A stretch of 64,000 nt of DNA from Treponema sp. GTDB taxonomy: Bacteria; Spirochaetota; Spirochaetia; Treponematales; Treponemataceae. A program made the position numbers and the translations under genes. Below, piece after piece: positions 9,717-16,696 of the stretch (the stretch's first letter is position 1; each line of letters begins with the position of its first letter). The DNA lies in NCBI GenBank assembly GCA_017548565.1, contig JAFYZU010000054.1, forward strand, positions 60,689 through 124,688, given 5' to 3'. Under the pieces are notes generated by a model, which searched no databases, was not told the origin of the DNA, and was given only the letters and a program-made list of their open reading frames with translations.

Positions 9717-10305
9717 AATAAAAAATCTTAATATAACAGACAATAAAAAAACTCTCATAAATAATTTTTCGATAAAGATTAATGAATCGCAGATTACAGG
9801 AATAAGTGCCCCGACAGGGACTGGAAAAACAACTCTTTTAAATTACATTTCAGGAATTCTTGATTCAGATGATTTTTGTGTAACTGGAAAAATCGTTAAA
9901 AATACAGATGATATTTCGTATGTGTTTCAGGAACATCGTCTTATAGAAAATCTTTGTGTACTTGAAAATATAATGCTTCCTCTTAAAAATCTTTATGATA
10001 AAAAGACATGCACGGAAAAAGCGTTGTATTGGATTGAAAAATTAAACCTTATGCATAAAAAAGATTCTCGCTGCAGTGATTTAAGTGGTGGAGAAAAACA
10101 AAGGGCATCAATTGCACGTGCGTTTGCATATCCCGGTAAGCTTATGCTTCTTGATGAACCTTTTGCATCACAGGATGAAAATAATAAAAAAAATATCATG
10201 ACTTTAATAAAGGTTCTTGCTGAAAAGGAAAAAAGGGCAGTAATTATCATAAGTCATATTAAGACTGAGCTTGATGAGCTTTGTGAAAATATAATAAATT
10301 TGTAA
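9706..10305 (+). CDS. ABC transporter ATP-binding protein
   Basis: The 199-residue ATPase of the same importer. It has Walker A SAPTGTGKTT (residues about 34-43), Q-loop VFQEHRL, signature LSGGEKQRASIARA, Walker B LMLLDEPFASQD and switch His in SHI. It is shorter than typical SsuB/TauB subunits (about 240-255 residues), having almost no C-terminal extension. It overlaps the permease gene by 11 bases. The stop codon lies inside the -35 element of the next gene's promoter. Confidence 0.9.
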   Translation: MLLEIKNLNITDNKKTLINNFSIKINESQITGISAPTGTGKTTLLNYISGILDSDDFCVTGKIVKNTDDISYVFQEHRLIENLCVLENIMLPLKNLYDKKTCTEKALYWIEKLNLMHKKDSRCSDLSGGEKQRASIARAFAYPGKLMLLDEPFASQDENNKKNIMTLIKVLAEKEKRAVIIISHIKTELDELCENIINL

Positions 10306-10328
10306 AAAGGATAATAATAAATTATAAT
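10300..10328 (+). promoter_or_regulatory. Sigma-70 type promoter of the phosphoribosyltransferase gene
   Basis: TTGTAA at 10300-10305, a 17-base spacer and a perfect TATAAT at 10323-10328. The -35 contains the stop codon of the preceding ATPase gene. The expected start is near 10335, giving a short leader with GAGG at 10339-10342 ahead of the ATG at 10351. Confidence 0.7.
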
Positions 10329-10350
10329 TAACGATTATTGAGGATTTACG

Positions 10351-10968
10351 ATGATAAAAGAATTTCTTCCTTATGAAACTGTGAGAAACAATGCACTTAA
10401 GCTTGCTCATAAAATATACAAGGATGGTTTTATCCCGGATGTAATTTACAGTTCACTTCGAGGCGGTGCTTATATGGCAAACGTTATAAGTGAATATTTT
10501 AAGATTTTATGCAAGGTAAATAAATTTCATCCTGTATTATATGCAGGAGTTGTTGCCAGAAGTTATACTGATGTTGCACAGCATACAAAGGTTTTTATTG
10601 ACGGATGGACTTATCCGCCTGAAAATCTGCGCCCTGGAGATAAAATCCTTTTGGTTGATGATATTTTTGATTCAGGAAAAACAATCAATTGTCTTGTTGA
10701 AGCACTTATGAACAGCCGCGGCATCCCTCGTGAAGACGTAAAGGTTGTTGTCCATGATTATAAATATTTTACATATTACAAGGAGCAGCTTCCTGTACAG
10801 CCTGATTATTATTGCCGCAGAATTGAAATAACAAAGCCTGAAGAAAACCGTTGGATTCATTACTTAAGTCATGAGCTTGTCGGTCTTTCAAAGGAAGAAC
10901 TTCAGAAATATTATTATGATAATGATCCTGAATTAAAGGATGTTTTAGATCCATTCTTAGGATTGTAG
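10351..10968 (+). CDS. Phosphoribosyltransferase, type I fold
   Basis: A 205-residue protein with the type I PRTase PRPP-binding motif ILLVDDIFDSGKT at about residues 100-112 and the pyrophosphate-loop region SSLRGGAYMANV near residue 32. It probably transfers phosphoribose to a purine base (hypoxanthine, guanine or xanthine), because overall it resembles the stand-alone hypoxanthine/xanthine PRTase group, but the base specificity is not evident. The C-terminal 40 residues are acidic and tyrosine-rich and may form a lid or dimer contact. It has its own promoter and lies 13 bases before the next gene. Confidence 0.8.
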   Translation: MIKEFLPYETVRNNALKLAHKIYKDGFIPDVIYSSLRGGAYMANVISEYFKILCKVNKFHPVLYAGVVARSYTDVAQHTKVFIDGWTYPPENLRPGDKILLVDDIFDSGKTINCLVEALMNSRGIPREDVKVVVHDYKYFTYYKEQLPVQPDYYCRRIEITKPEENRWIHYLSHELVGLSKEELQKYYYDNDPELKDVLDPFLGL

Positions 10969-10981
10969 TTTCCGGAGGATT

Positions 10982-13072
10982 ATGAAAAAGCTTTTATTTG
11001 CCTTAAGTCTTTCTTTTTTGTATTTATCTTATGGTTTTTCTCAAATTAAAGTATTAAGTCCCGTTGAAGGAAACTGGTCGAACATGCAGCCTCTTGTAAT
11101 AGATAATTCAGATGGTGCAGAATACTTTTATTCACTTAACGGAGATGATCCTAAAACCTCGGGCTTTGCCTATGACGGTCCTGTTTTAATTGATATTGAC
11201 GGTGAAATTGAACTGAGGATTGCCAGAAGCGGTAAAAGAAAGGAAGAGGTTACGGTAAAATATAGTGTAAATCAGGATAATGCTTACGGTAAAAGCTATT
11301 CTTCGTTCATATCTCGTTTTTATAATTCAGGAATTTTAAGTTATTCTGGTGGAGTTTTATCAATTCCTTCGGAGCTCGAATATTCTTTCGGATTACCACC
11401 GGATTCTTTTATAGACGGACAGAATCTTGAAATATCTCTTGATAATCTTCTTCCAAGATACATTCCCTGTACCTTCCGCGACAAGGATGCAGGAAAATAC
11501 TACCGCTGTATAGTTCAGACTATTCCTCAGAAGCAGGGACTTTTTACAAGAAAAAATCTTCCTTTTGAAATAAAAGACTGGAATACAATCATCATAAAGG
11601 ATGATAATTATATTTATAAAATTGATGATGAATACTGGGAGCTTCCTAAAAAAAATAAAACGATTGACAGGACAAAGCCTCATGTAATTTCATGGCAGAG
11701 TATTGAATATGAGCAGGGAAATCCTGTAGAAAGCTATTCAATTCCTCCTGCTCCGAAAATCAGACAGACTTTAACGGAGGACGAAACACTCGTATTTTCC
11801 ATCGATGGGGATGAATCTTATGCAATGAGCATTCAGGCGGCAGATTCAAAGGATTTTCAGGAATTATACAGGCAGTTCAGTATAGATGCTTTTTATGGTG
11901 AATGTCTTGAAGGTGAACTTGAAATAGGTGTTTTTTCAGATTCAGTCTATCAGGGAACAGTAAAACAGAAATATCGTCTTAATAAACGTCCTCCGTCACA
12001 ACCTGTAATTTCAGTAAGCAATTCTTCGTATTACACACACGATGACATGAAGGTTACCGTAACTTCAGAAAAAGGTTCTGTGCTTTATTATGCAATCAGT
12101 GAACCTTACATTCTCGATGAAGATAACCTTAATTCCTATGAAGAAGTAAACGCTTCAGATATAGTAATGGGAAGTTATAAAAAAGCATCTAAAAACAGCA
12201 TCGTAATTAATTTAAAAGCTGACGAAAAGGGTGCTGCATTTTATAAGATTAAGGCGTATGCAAAGACAGAAAAAAATGTAAGTAAAGAAACAGAATACAG
12301 CGTTGTTATAGATCAGTATAATTATTATTATGATGAAGAATCCTCTGTGGAACTTTCAAACGGTACTATAAGCGCACCATTTAAATCTTTTGATGAACTC
12401 TTATTAAATCTTAATAAAGGACGATATGCAAAAGTAAAAATCAAGGGAAAAATGCATGTTTCGAAACCACAGAATTCGCTTTTATCAAACTGTGAATTTC
12501 TTAATAAGGAAAATGCAGAAATTATTTTTGAAAACGGTGCAAATCTTGTAATAAAAAGTGCAAGCCTCGTAATCCGTGACTGTCAGATAAGCTGTAATCA
12601 GAAAAACGGATATTTCGAAACGAACAATGCTTCATTGTTCAAACTTGAAAATTCAACTCTTGATATATTTGACTGCATCATTAATACCGATTTTACTGTT
12701 TTTTCTGTTTTTATCGATGCATATAAATCATCGGTTAATGTTTTAAATACAATAGCCGCAGTCGTATCTGAAAATTTCATAACCTTTATAAACGGGGTAA
12801 AAACAAACGTAACGTTAAGTAATTCAACAATCAATGCAGTTTCAAAAACAGCGATGATTGTCTGTGTAAACGGTGGTAACCTGAACATAAAGAACAATTT
12901 CTTTAAGGTAACTGCTAATAAAGGACGTTTCGCAGAATTTAATTCAGTGTCAGGAAATTTCCTGTCCAACAAGCTTAATGCAGAAATTGAACAGAAAGGT
13001 AATTTTATTCCTGTTTATACTGATTCAAAATCTTCGTTGAATGAAAACGGTAACGAGCATTATGGCTATTGA
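10982..13072 (+). CDS. Large secreted protein with chitobiase-like and beta-helix-like regions
   Basis: A 696-residue exported protein with a type I signal peptide (residues 1-20, ending YGFSQ). The region at about 28-75 (YFYSLNGDDPKTSGFAYDGP) resembles the chitobiase/hexosaminidase C-terminal (CHB_HEX) beta-sandwich, and a second copy may lie near residues 335-440 (SVLYYAISEPYIL). The C-terminal 200 residues are Asn- and Ser-rich with regularly spaced hydrophobic strands (LVIRDCQISCNQ, LFKLENSTLDIFDC), as in right-handed parallel beta-helices. No catalytic residues are recognisable. It could be a periplasmic or surface protein. It overlaps rnhB. Confidence 0.75.
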   Translation: MKKLLFALSLSFLYLSYGFSQIKVLSPVEGNWSNMQPLVIDNSDGAEYFYSLNGDDPKTSGFAYDGPVLIDIDGEIELRIARSGKRKEEVTVKYSVNQDNAYGKSYSSFISRFYNSGILSYSGGVLSIPSELEYSFGLPPDSFIDGQNLEISLDNLLPRYIPCTFRDKDAGKYYRCIVQTIPQKQGLFTRKNLPFEIKDWNTIIIKDDNYIYKIDDEYWELPKKNKTIDRTKPHVISWQSIEYEQGNPVESYSIPPAPKIRQTLTEDETLVFSIDGDESYAMSIQAADSKDFQELYRQFSIDAFYGECLEGELEIGVFSDSVYQGTVKQKYRLNKRPPSQPVISVSNSSYYTHDDMKVTVTSEKGSVLYYAISEPYILDEDNLNSYEEVNASDIVMGSYKKASKNSIVINLKADEKGAAFYKIKAYAKTEKNVSKETEYSVVIDQYNYYYDEESSVELSNGTISAPFKSFDELLLNLNKGRYAKVKIKGKMHVSKPQNSLLSNCEFLNKENAEIIFENGANLVIKSASLVIRDCQISCNQKNGYFETNNASLFKLENSTLDIFDCIINTDFTVFSVFIDAYKSSVNVLNTIAAVVSENFITFINGVKTNVTLSNSTINAVSKTAMIVCVNGGNLNIKNNFFKVTANKGRFAEFNSVSGNFLSNKLNAEIEQKGNFIPVYTDSKSSLNENGNEHYGY

Positions 13073-13652
13073 GATTTTACAGGCAGGCTTTGATGAGGCG
13101 GGAAGAGGACCTCTTGCAGGGCCAGTAAGTGCAGCCTGTGTAATTTTACCTTCAGATTTTCCTCTTGAAATTTTAAATGACTCTAAAAAACTTTCCGAAA
13201 AAAAACGAAATTTTGCCGAAGCGGTCATTAAGGAAAAGGCATGCTGGGGAACAGGTCTTGTCGATAATTTTACGATAGATAAAATAAACATACTTCAGGC
13301 AAGTCTTCTGGCAATGAAAATGGCTTTTGAAAATATGAAAAAAATGCTTCCTTTGTGGGTGGCTGAACACAAGCTTGAAAGTTATACAATCAGCGGAATA
13401 ACAGATGGTAATTTCTGCCCTGATGTTGAGATTGAATGCAGATGTGAGCCGAAAGCAGACGGAAAATATCCCTGTGTCATGGCGGCATCCATTCTTGCAA
13501 AAACCTGCCGTGATCGTATTATGATAGAAATGGATAAAAAATATCCCGAGTACGGTTATGCAAAACATAAGGGATATCCGACTCAGGATCATATAAAGGT
13601 ATGCAGAAAAATCGGTCCTTCACCGATTCAACGTCTTTCGTTTAACTATTAA
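13062..13652 (+). CDS. rnhB: Ribonuclease HII
   Basis: RNase HII cleaves the RNA strand of RNA-DNA hybrids and single ribonucleotides misincorporated in DNA. The family signature AGFDEAGRGPLAGPV at the N-terminus holds the first two acidic metal ligands, and MAASILAKTCRD with the C-terminal KHKGYPTQDH segment holds the rest. I prefer the ATG at 13062 because the protein then starts MAIEILQAGFDEAG, the usual distance from the motif; an in-frame ATG at 13041 adds seven residues without a better ribosome-binding site. It overlaps the upstream gene by 11 bases and the convergent PUR gene by 4. Confidence 0.94.
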   Translation: MAIEILQAGFDEAGRGPLAGPVSAACVILPSDFPLEILNDSKKLSEKKRNFAEAVIKEKACWGTGLVDNFTIDKINILQASLLAMKMAFENMKKMLPLWVAEHKLESYTISGITDGNFCPDVEIECRCEPKADGKYPCVMAASILAKTCRDRIMIEMDKKYPEYGYAKHKGYPTQDHIKVCRKIGPSPIQRLSFNY

Positions 13653-14047
13653 TTTGAATTATCTTCTGTTGAAGGTCTTTTGCTTACAACATGAATTCTT
13701 CCGGTCTTTTTTACCGGTTCTGATTTTTTTTCTGATTTTACGACATATTTCTTTTTAGAAGCTCCGTATTTTGCTTCCTTTGCGGCTTTCTTTTCTTTTG
13801 CTGCTTTCTGGCGCTGTTTTCTGTCTTTTTCTACGAAATCAAGTGATTTATTCAGTCCCTGCAAAAATTTCTGCATGTCATCTGCAAAAATTGCAATCTG
13901 ATGGCGATCTTGTTCAGCACCATCACGGTTTTTGCTTTCTACAATCTGAAGAAAAACATCACCGGTTCGATTTTCCTTTACATTGAAAAAATATGAACGG
14001 TTATCAAGATAAATCTGGGTTGTAAATAATTCTCCACGTGCTCCCAT
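13649..14047 (-). CDS. PUR-domain DNA/RNA-binding protein
   Basis: A 132-residue protein of the bacterial PUR family (PUR-alpha-like single-stranded nucleic-acid-binding fold), which in spirochaetes includes Borrelia BpuR. The N-terminal 80 residues (MGARGELFTTQIYLDNRSYFFNVKENRTGD and onward to LQGLNKSLDFVEK) form the PUR repeat. The remaining tail is a highly basic Lys/Ala segment, likely for non-specific RNA or DNA contact. By analogy with BpuR it may be an RNA-binding regulator, but targets cannot be inferred. It has a good ribosome-binding site (GAGGAG) and its own promoter. Confidence 0.85.
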   Translation of the reverse strand: MGARGELFTTQIYLDNRSYFFNVKENRTGDVFLQIVESKNRDGAEQDRHQIAIFADDMQKFLQGLNKSLDFVEKDRKQRQKAAKEKKAAKEAKYGASKKKYVVKSEKKSEPVKKTGRIHVVSKRPSTEDNSN

Positions 14048-14073
14048 AAAAGCTCCTCATAATGACCTTTTTC

Positions 14074-14102
14074 AATCTATCATAAACGGCGATAAATTGC
14101 AA
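14074..14102 (-). promoter_or_regulatory. Sigma-70 type promoter of the PUR gene
   Basis: Read on the minus strand: TTGCAA (14102-14097), a 17-base spacer and TAGATT (14079-14074). It lies in the gap between the cysteine desulfurase stop and the PUR start and would give a leader of about 20 bases including the GAGGAG ribosome-binding site. Confidence 0.5.
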
Positions 14103-14124
14103 ATAGATAATCTTTTAAGTCTGT

Positions 14125-15315
14125 TTATCTGTTGAACTGTGAATTTATTTCATTTACTGCTTCAATTAAATCGTTTAGTCCCTTGTCTGTCGTCAAAGGT
14201 CCGAAACTGAATCGAACTGAGTTTTCACGTAATGCAGATTCTACATGCATCGCTTCAAGAACAGGACGTGAGTTTTTTCTTGAAGAGCATGCGCTTCCTG
14301 TAGAGATGTAAAATCTTTTTGAGTCGAGTGCACGTAATAAAACATTCCCCGGAATATTTTTAAAAGCAGCCTGAACTACAAACGGAGAAAAATATTCATT
14401 TTTTAACATCCTGTTCTTCGGAATAATCGTACATCCTTTGATTTGTGAAAGCTTCTCAATGAAATTCCTGCATTTTTCGTAATAATTCATGTACAGCTGG
14501 TTTTTATCGGGAGATGCAAAAATTTCTTTAATATTTCCGTTCATATAATATTTTTCAAGGCAGTATGAAAAAGCAAGCGCACCTGATACGTTTTCTGTTC
14601 CGCTTCTTATACCGTTTTCCTGTCCGCCGCCTTTTACAAAAGGTTCGATTTTATCTTTCAGATAAAGAATTCCGATTCCACGCGGTCCGCATATTTTATG
14701 TGAGCTTAAAGCTGCAGAATCTATGCCGTCGTATGATAAATCAAGCGGGATTTTACCGGCTGCCTGAACGCAGTCTACGTGAAATTTAGGTTTTCGTTTT
14801 CCTTCACTGCATTTTCTGATTGTATCTGCAATTTCATATATCGGCTGTATAACTCCGGTTTCATTATTAACTGCCATTATGCATACAAGCATTGTTTCAT
14901 CCGTAATATGCTTTTTTACTGTTTCAGCGCTAATTATTCCGTATTCATCTGACGGCAAAGAAATGACATTCCATCCGCATTTAACGAGCGATTGAGCCTG
15001 TTCCCTTACTGCAGGATGTTCTATTGAGCTTATGAGTACGGTTCCTTTTGAAGGTTTTGCTAAAAGTGAAAGCAACACCAGCTGATCACTTTCTGTTCCG
15101 CCAGAGGTAAAATAAATTGTCCTGGGGTTTACATTGAGTGAAACGGCACATCGATTTCGTGCTTCTTCAAGAATTTCACGGGCCTTTTTTCCGGCTTCAT
15201 GTGTACTTGAAGGATTTGCCCAGTTTTCACATGAAATATCAACTGCTTTTTGTAATAATTCTTTGTCAACAGGACTTGTGGCGGCCCAGTCAAAATATCT
15301 GTCTAAATCAATCAT
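14125..15315 (-). CDS. Cysteine desulfurase (NifS/IscS family)
   Basis: A PLP enzyme that takes sulfur from cysteine for Fe-S clusters and tRNA thiolation. The 396-residue protein has the PLP lysine in SSHKICGPRG (Lys207) and the persulfide cysteine in STGSACSSR (about Cys343). The mobile loop around the cysteine is longer than in group II SufS, so this is the NifS/IscS type. No iscU or fdx is adjacent. It starts 13 bases after the stop of the upstream secreted-protein gene and is probably cotranscribed with it. Confidence 0.92.
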   Translation of the reverse strand: MIDLDRYFDWAATSPVDKELLQKAVDISCENWANPSSTHEAGKKAREILEEARNRCAVSLNVNPRTIYFTSGGTESDQLVLLSLLAKPSKGTVLISSIEHPAVREQAQSLVKCGWNVISLPSDEYGIISAETVKKHITDETMLVCIMAVNNETGVIQPIYEIADTIRKCSEGKRKPKFHVDCVQAAGKIPLDLSYDGIDSAALSSHKICGPRGIGILYLKDKIEPFVKGGGQENGIRSGTENVSGALAFSYCLEKYYMNGNIKEIFASPDKNQLYMNYYEKCRNFIEKLSQIKGCTIIPKNRMLKNEYFSPFVVQAAFKNIPGNVLLRALDSKRFYISTGSACSSRKNSRPVLEAMHVESALRENSVRFSFGPLTTDKGLNDLIEAVNEINSQFNR

Positions 15316-15328
15316 TGCAGGAATTATT

Positions 15329-15943
15329 CTAGTATTTTTCTGACATTTCGTTAAGTTGTTTTATGTTTTTTTCTACACGGCTGATTTCCCTGTTCAGCAT
15401 TTTTTCATAATCAAGCTCACCGGTGAAAATACGTTCACGTTCATCTTCCCATCCCTGTTTTTCTGTAATGGTAAGGAAATAAAACGAGGGGGCATTTGCC
15501 TTTTCGTACCAGACCTTTGCTTCCTTCCAGTAATATAAGCCTGCTTTATAGCATGAAAGACATTTATCGAGATTTCTCAAATACTGTTCTTTAAAAGGTG
15601 CATCGTAAAAATACACTGTATATTTATCATAAGTGCGTCCAAGCCTTATATGCTGTTCGATGAGCTTTAAGTTCAGGTGCATCTGGAAAAGATATCTGTA
15701 TTTTTCCCATTGTTTTTCTGAAATAACCTTAAAATCCACAAACTGAGGATTGCAGAAATCTGCCTGTACTGCTTTTTCAAGCCAGTAAATGTTTTCCATA
15801 CAGTCATCAGGATACTGCTGGTAATGGACATGAAACAGACGGTAATAATCCTCTTTATATTTTACCATATAGGCATCTGCATTAGTCAAAGGAAGAGTAA
15901 GAAAAACTGAAATAAACAAAAGACATAGAAAAAATCTTTTCAC
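15329..15943 (-). CDS. Secreted hypothetical protein behind a sigma-28 promoter
   Basis: A 204-residue protein with a GTG start and a clear signal peptide (MKRFFLCLLFISVFLTLPL, cleavage near ADA). The mature part is rich in Tyr, Trp, Lys and Glu and strongly helical, possibly TPR-like in character (CYKAGLYYWKEAKVWYEKA), but no named domain is evident. Only 7 bases separate the start codon from an excellent sigma-28 -10 element, and no ribosome-binding site is present. The mRNA may therefore be leaderless. The promoter suggests expression with flagellar or chemotaxis genes, so a periplasmic role linked to motility is a reasonable guess. Confidence 0.75.
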   Translation of the reverse strand: MKRFFLCLLFISVFLTLPLTNADAYMVKYKEDYYRLFHVHYQQYPDDCMENIYWLEKAVQADFCNPQFVDFKVISEKQWEKYRYLFQMHLNLKLIEQHIRLGRTYDKYTVYFYDAPFKEQYLRNLDKCLSCYKAGLYYWKEAKVWYEKANAPSFYFLTITEKQGWEDERERIFTGELDYEKMLNREISRVEKNIKQLNEMSEKY

Positions 15944-15950
15944 AACTTGA

Positions 15951-15977
15951 TTATCGGCATTATAATTTCAGATTTTA
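15951..15977 (-). promoter_or_regulatory. Sigma-28 (FliA) type promoter
   Basis: On the minus strand, TAAA (15977-15974), exactly 15 bases, then GCCGATAA (15958-15951). This is identical to the enterobacterial FliA consensus TAAA-N15-GCCGATAA. It lies 7 bases upstream of the GTG of the secreted-protein gene and just past the tmk stop. An overlapping TATAAT at 15964-15959 lacks a matching -35. Confidence 0.7.
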
Positions 15978-15984
15978 CTTTTAT

Positions 15985-16608
15985 TTATCGTTTATTAAGG
16001 ATTGTCTGGATTTCTTCTGCGATCTGTTCTATGGTTTTCGAAGCATCTATCCTTATGATTTTCATTCCGCATGATTTTTTTTCGTAAAAAGATATGACTT
16101 TTTCGTATTCAGAGGCGATTTTCAGCTGTTTTTCGAGAGTTTCGTATATTTCTTTCGAAGAGTTTCTTTTTTCGACGCGTGAAAGTGATATCTGTGGGTT
16201 AATTTCAAAATAAAACAGATATTCCGGGAGCGGAAAGGTACTGTTTACAAGCTCAGCAGTTTCTTTTGCACCGCCGGATGCCTGATATGCGAGGCTTGAG
16301 AAAAAATATCTGTCGCTGATTACGGTTTTTCCTTCGTTTATTTTTGAAATAATTCCTTCTTTACCGTAAATGTGTTCGCATCTGTCTGCTGCAAAAAGAT
16401 AGGAATTAGTTTTTTCGTCTACGGTAAACTCTCCCTTAAGCATCTTTCGTAAAAATCTGCCGGTCGGTAAGTCTGTAGGTTCTGCTGTTGAAAAATATTT
16501 CTGAGGATTGCTCTGCTGCAGAAGTTTTATCTGTGTTGAAGTTCCGCTTCCGTCTATGCCTTCAAACACAATAAAGTTTTTAAGTACCATAAAATCATTA
16601 TAAAACAA
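15985..16608 (-). CDS. tmk: Thymidylate kinase
   Basis: Phosphorylates dTMP to dTDP. The 207-residue protein has the family's FIVFEGIDGSG N-terminus, the DR(Y/F) motif in VISDRYFFSSLAYQ and the lid region SLSRVEKRNSSKE. The P-loop reads GIDGSGTST, with Thr in place of the Walker A lysine; from memory similar GTTT/GTST variants exist in thymidylate kinases of other phyla, so this need not mean inactivity. The start is uncertain: TTG at 16608 has AGAAGG 10 bases upstream, whereas the ATG at 16590 gives the more usual N-terminus but has no ribosome-binding site. Confidence 0.9.
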   Translation of the reverse strand: MFYNDFMVLKNFIVFEGIDGSGTSTQIKLLQQSNPQKYFSTAEPTDLPTGRFLRKMLKGEFTVDEKTNSYLFAADRCEHIYGKEGIISKINEGKTVISDRYFFSSLAYQASGGAKETAELVNSTFPLPEYLFYFEINPQISLSRVEKRNSSKEIYETLEKQLKIASEYEKVISFYEKKSCGMKIIRIDASKTIEQIAEEIQTILNKR

Positions 16609-16656
16609 AAATAAAAATCCTTCTATAATTTTATACTACAATAACACCGAAAATTC

Positions 16657-16665
16657 TGTTATAAT
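16657..16665 (+). promoter_or_regulatory. Extended -10 promoter of the tamB-bamA-skp-mutS operon
   Basis: TGT followed by a perfect TATAAT at 16660-16665, in the divergent gap between tmk and tamB. The -35 position holds only a weak match, as expected for an extended -10 promoter. The predicted start is near 16672. Confidence 0.5.
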
Positions 16666-16696
16666 AGAAAAGATATAATGGGTGTATTGTATACAA

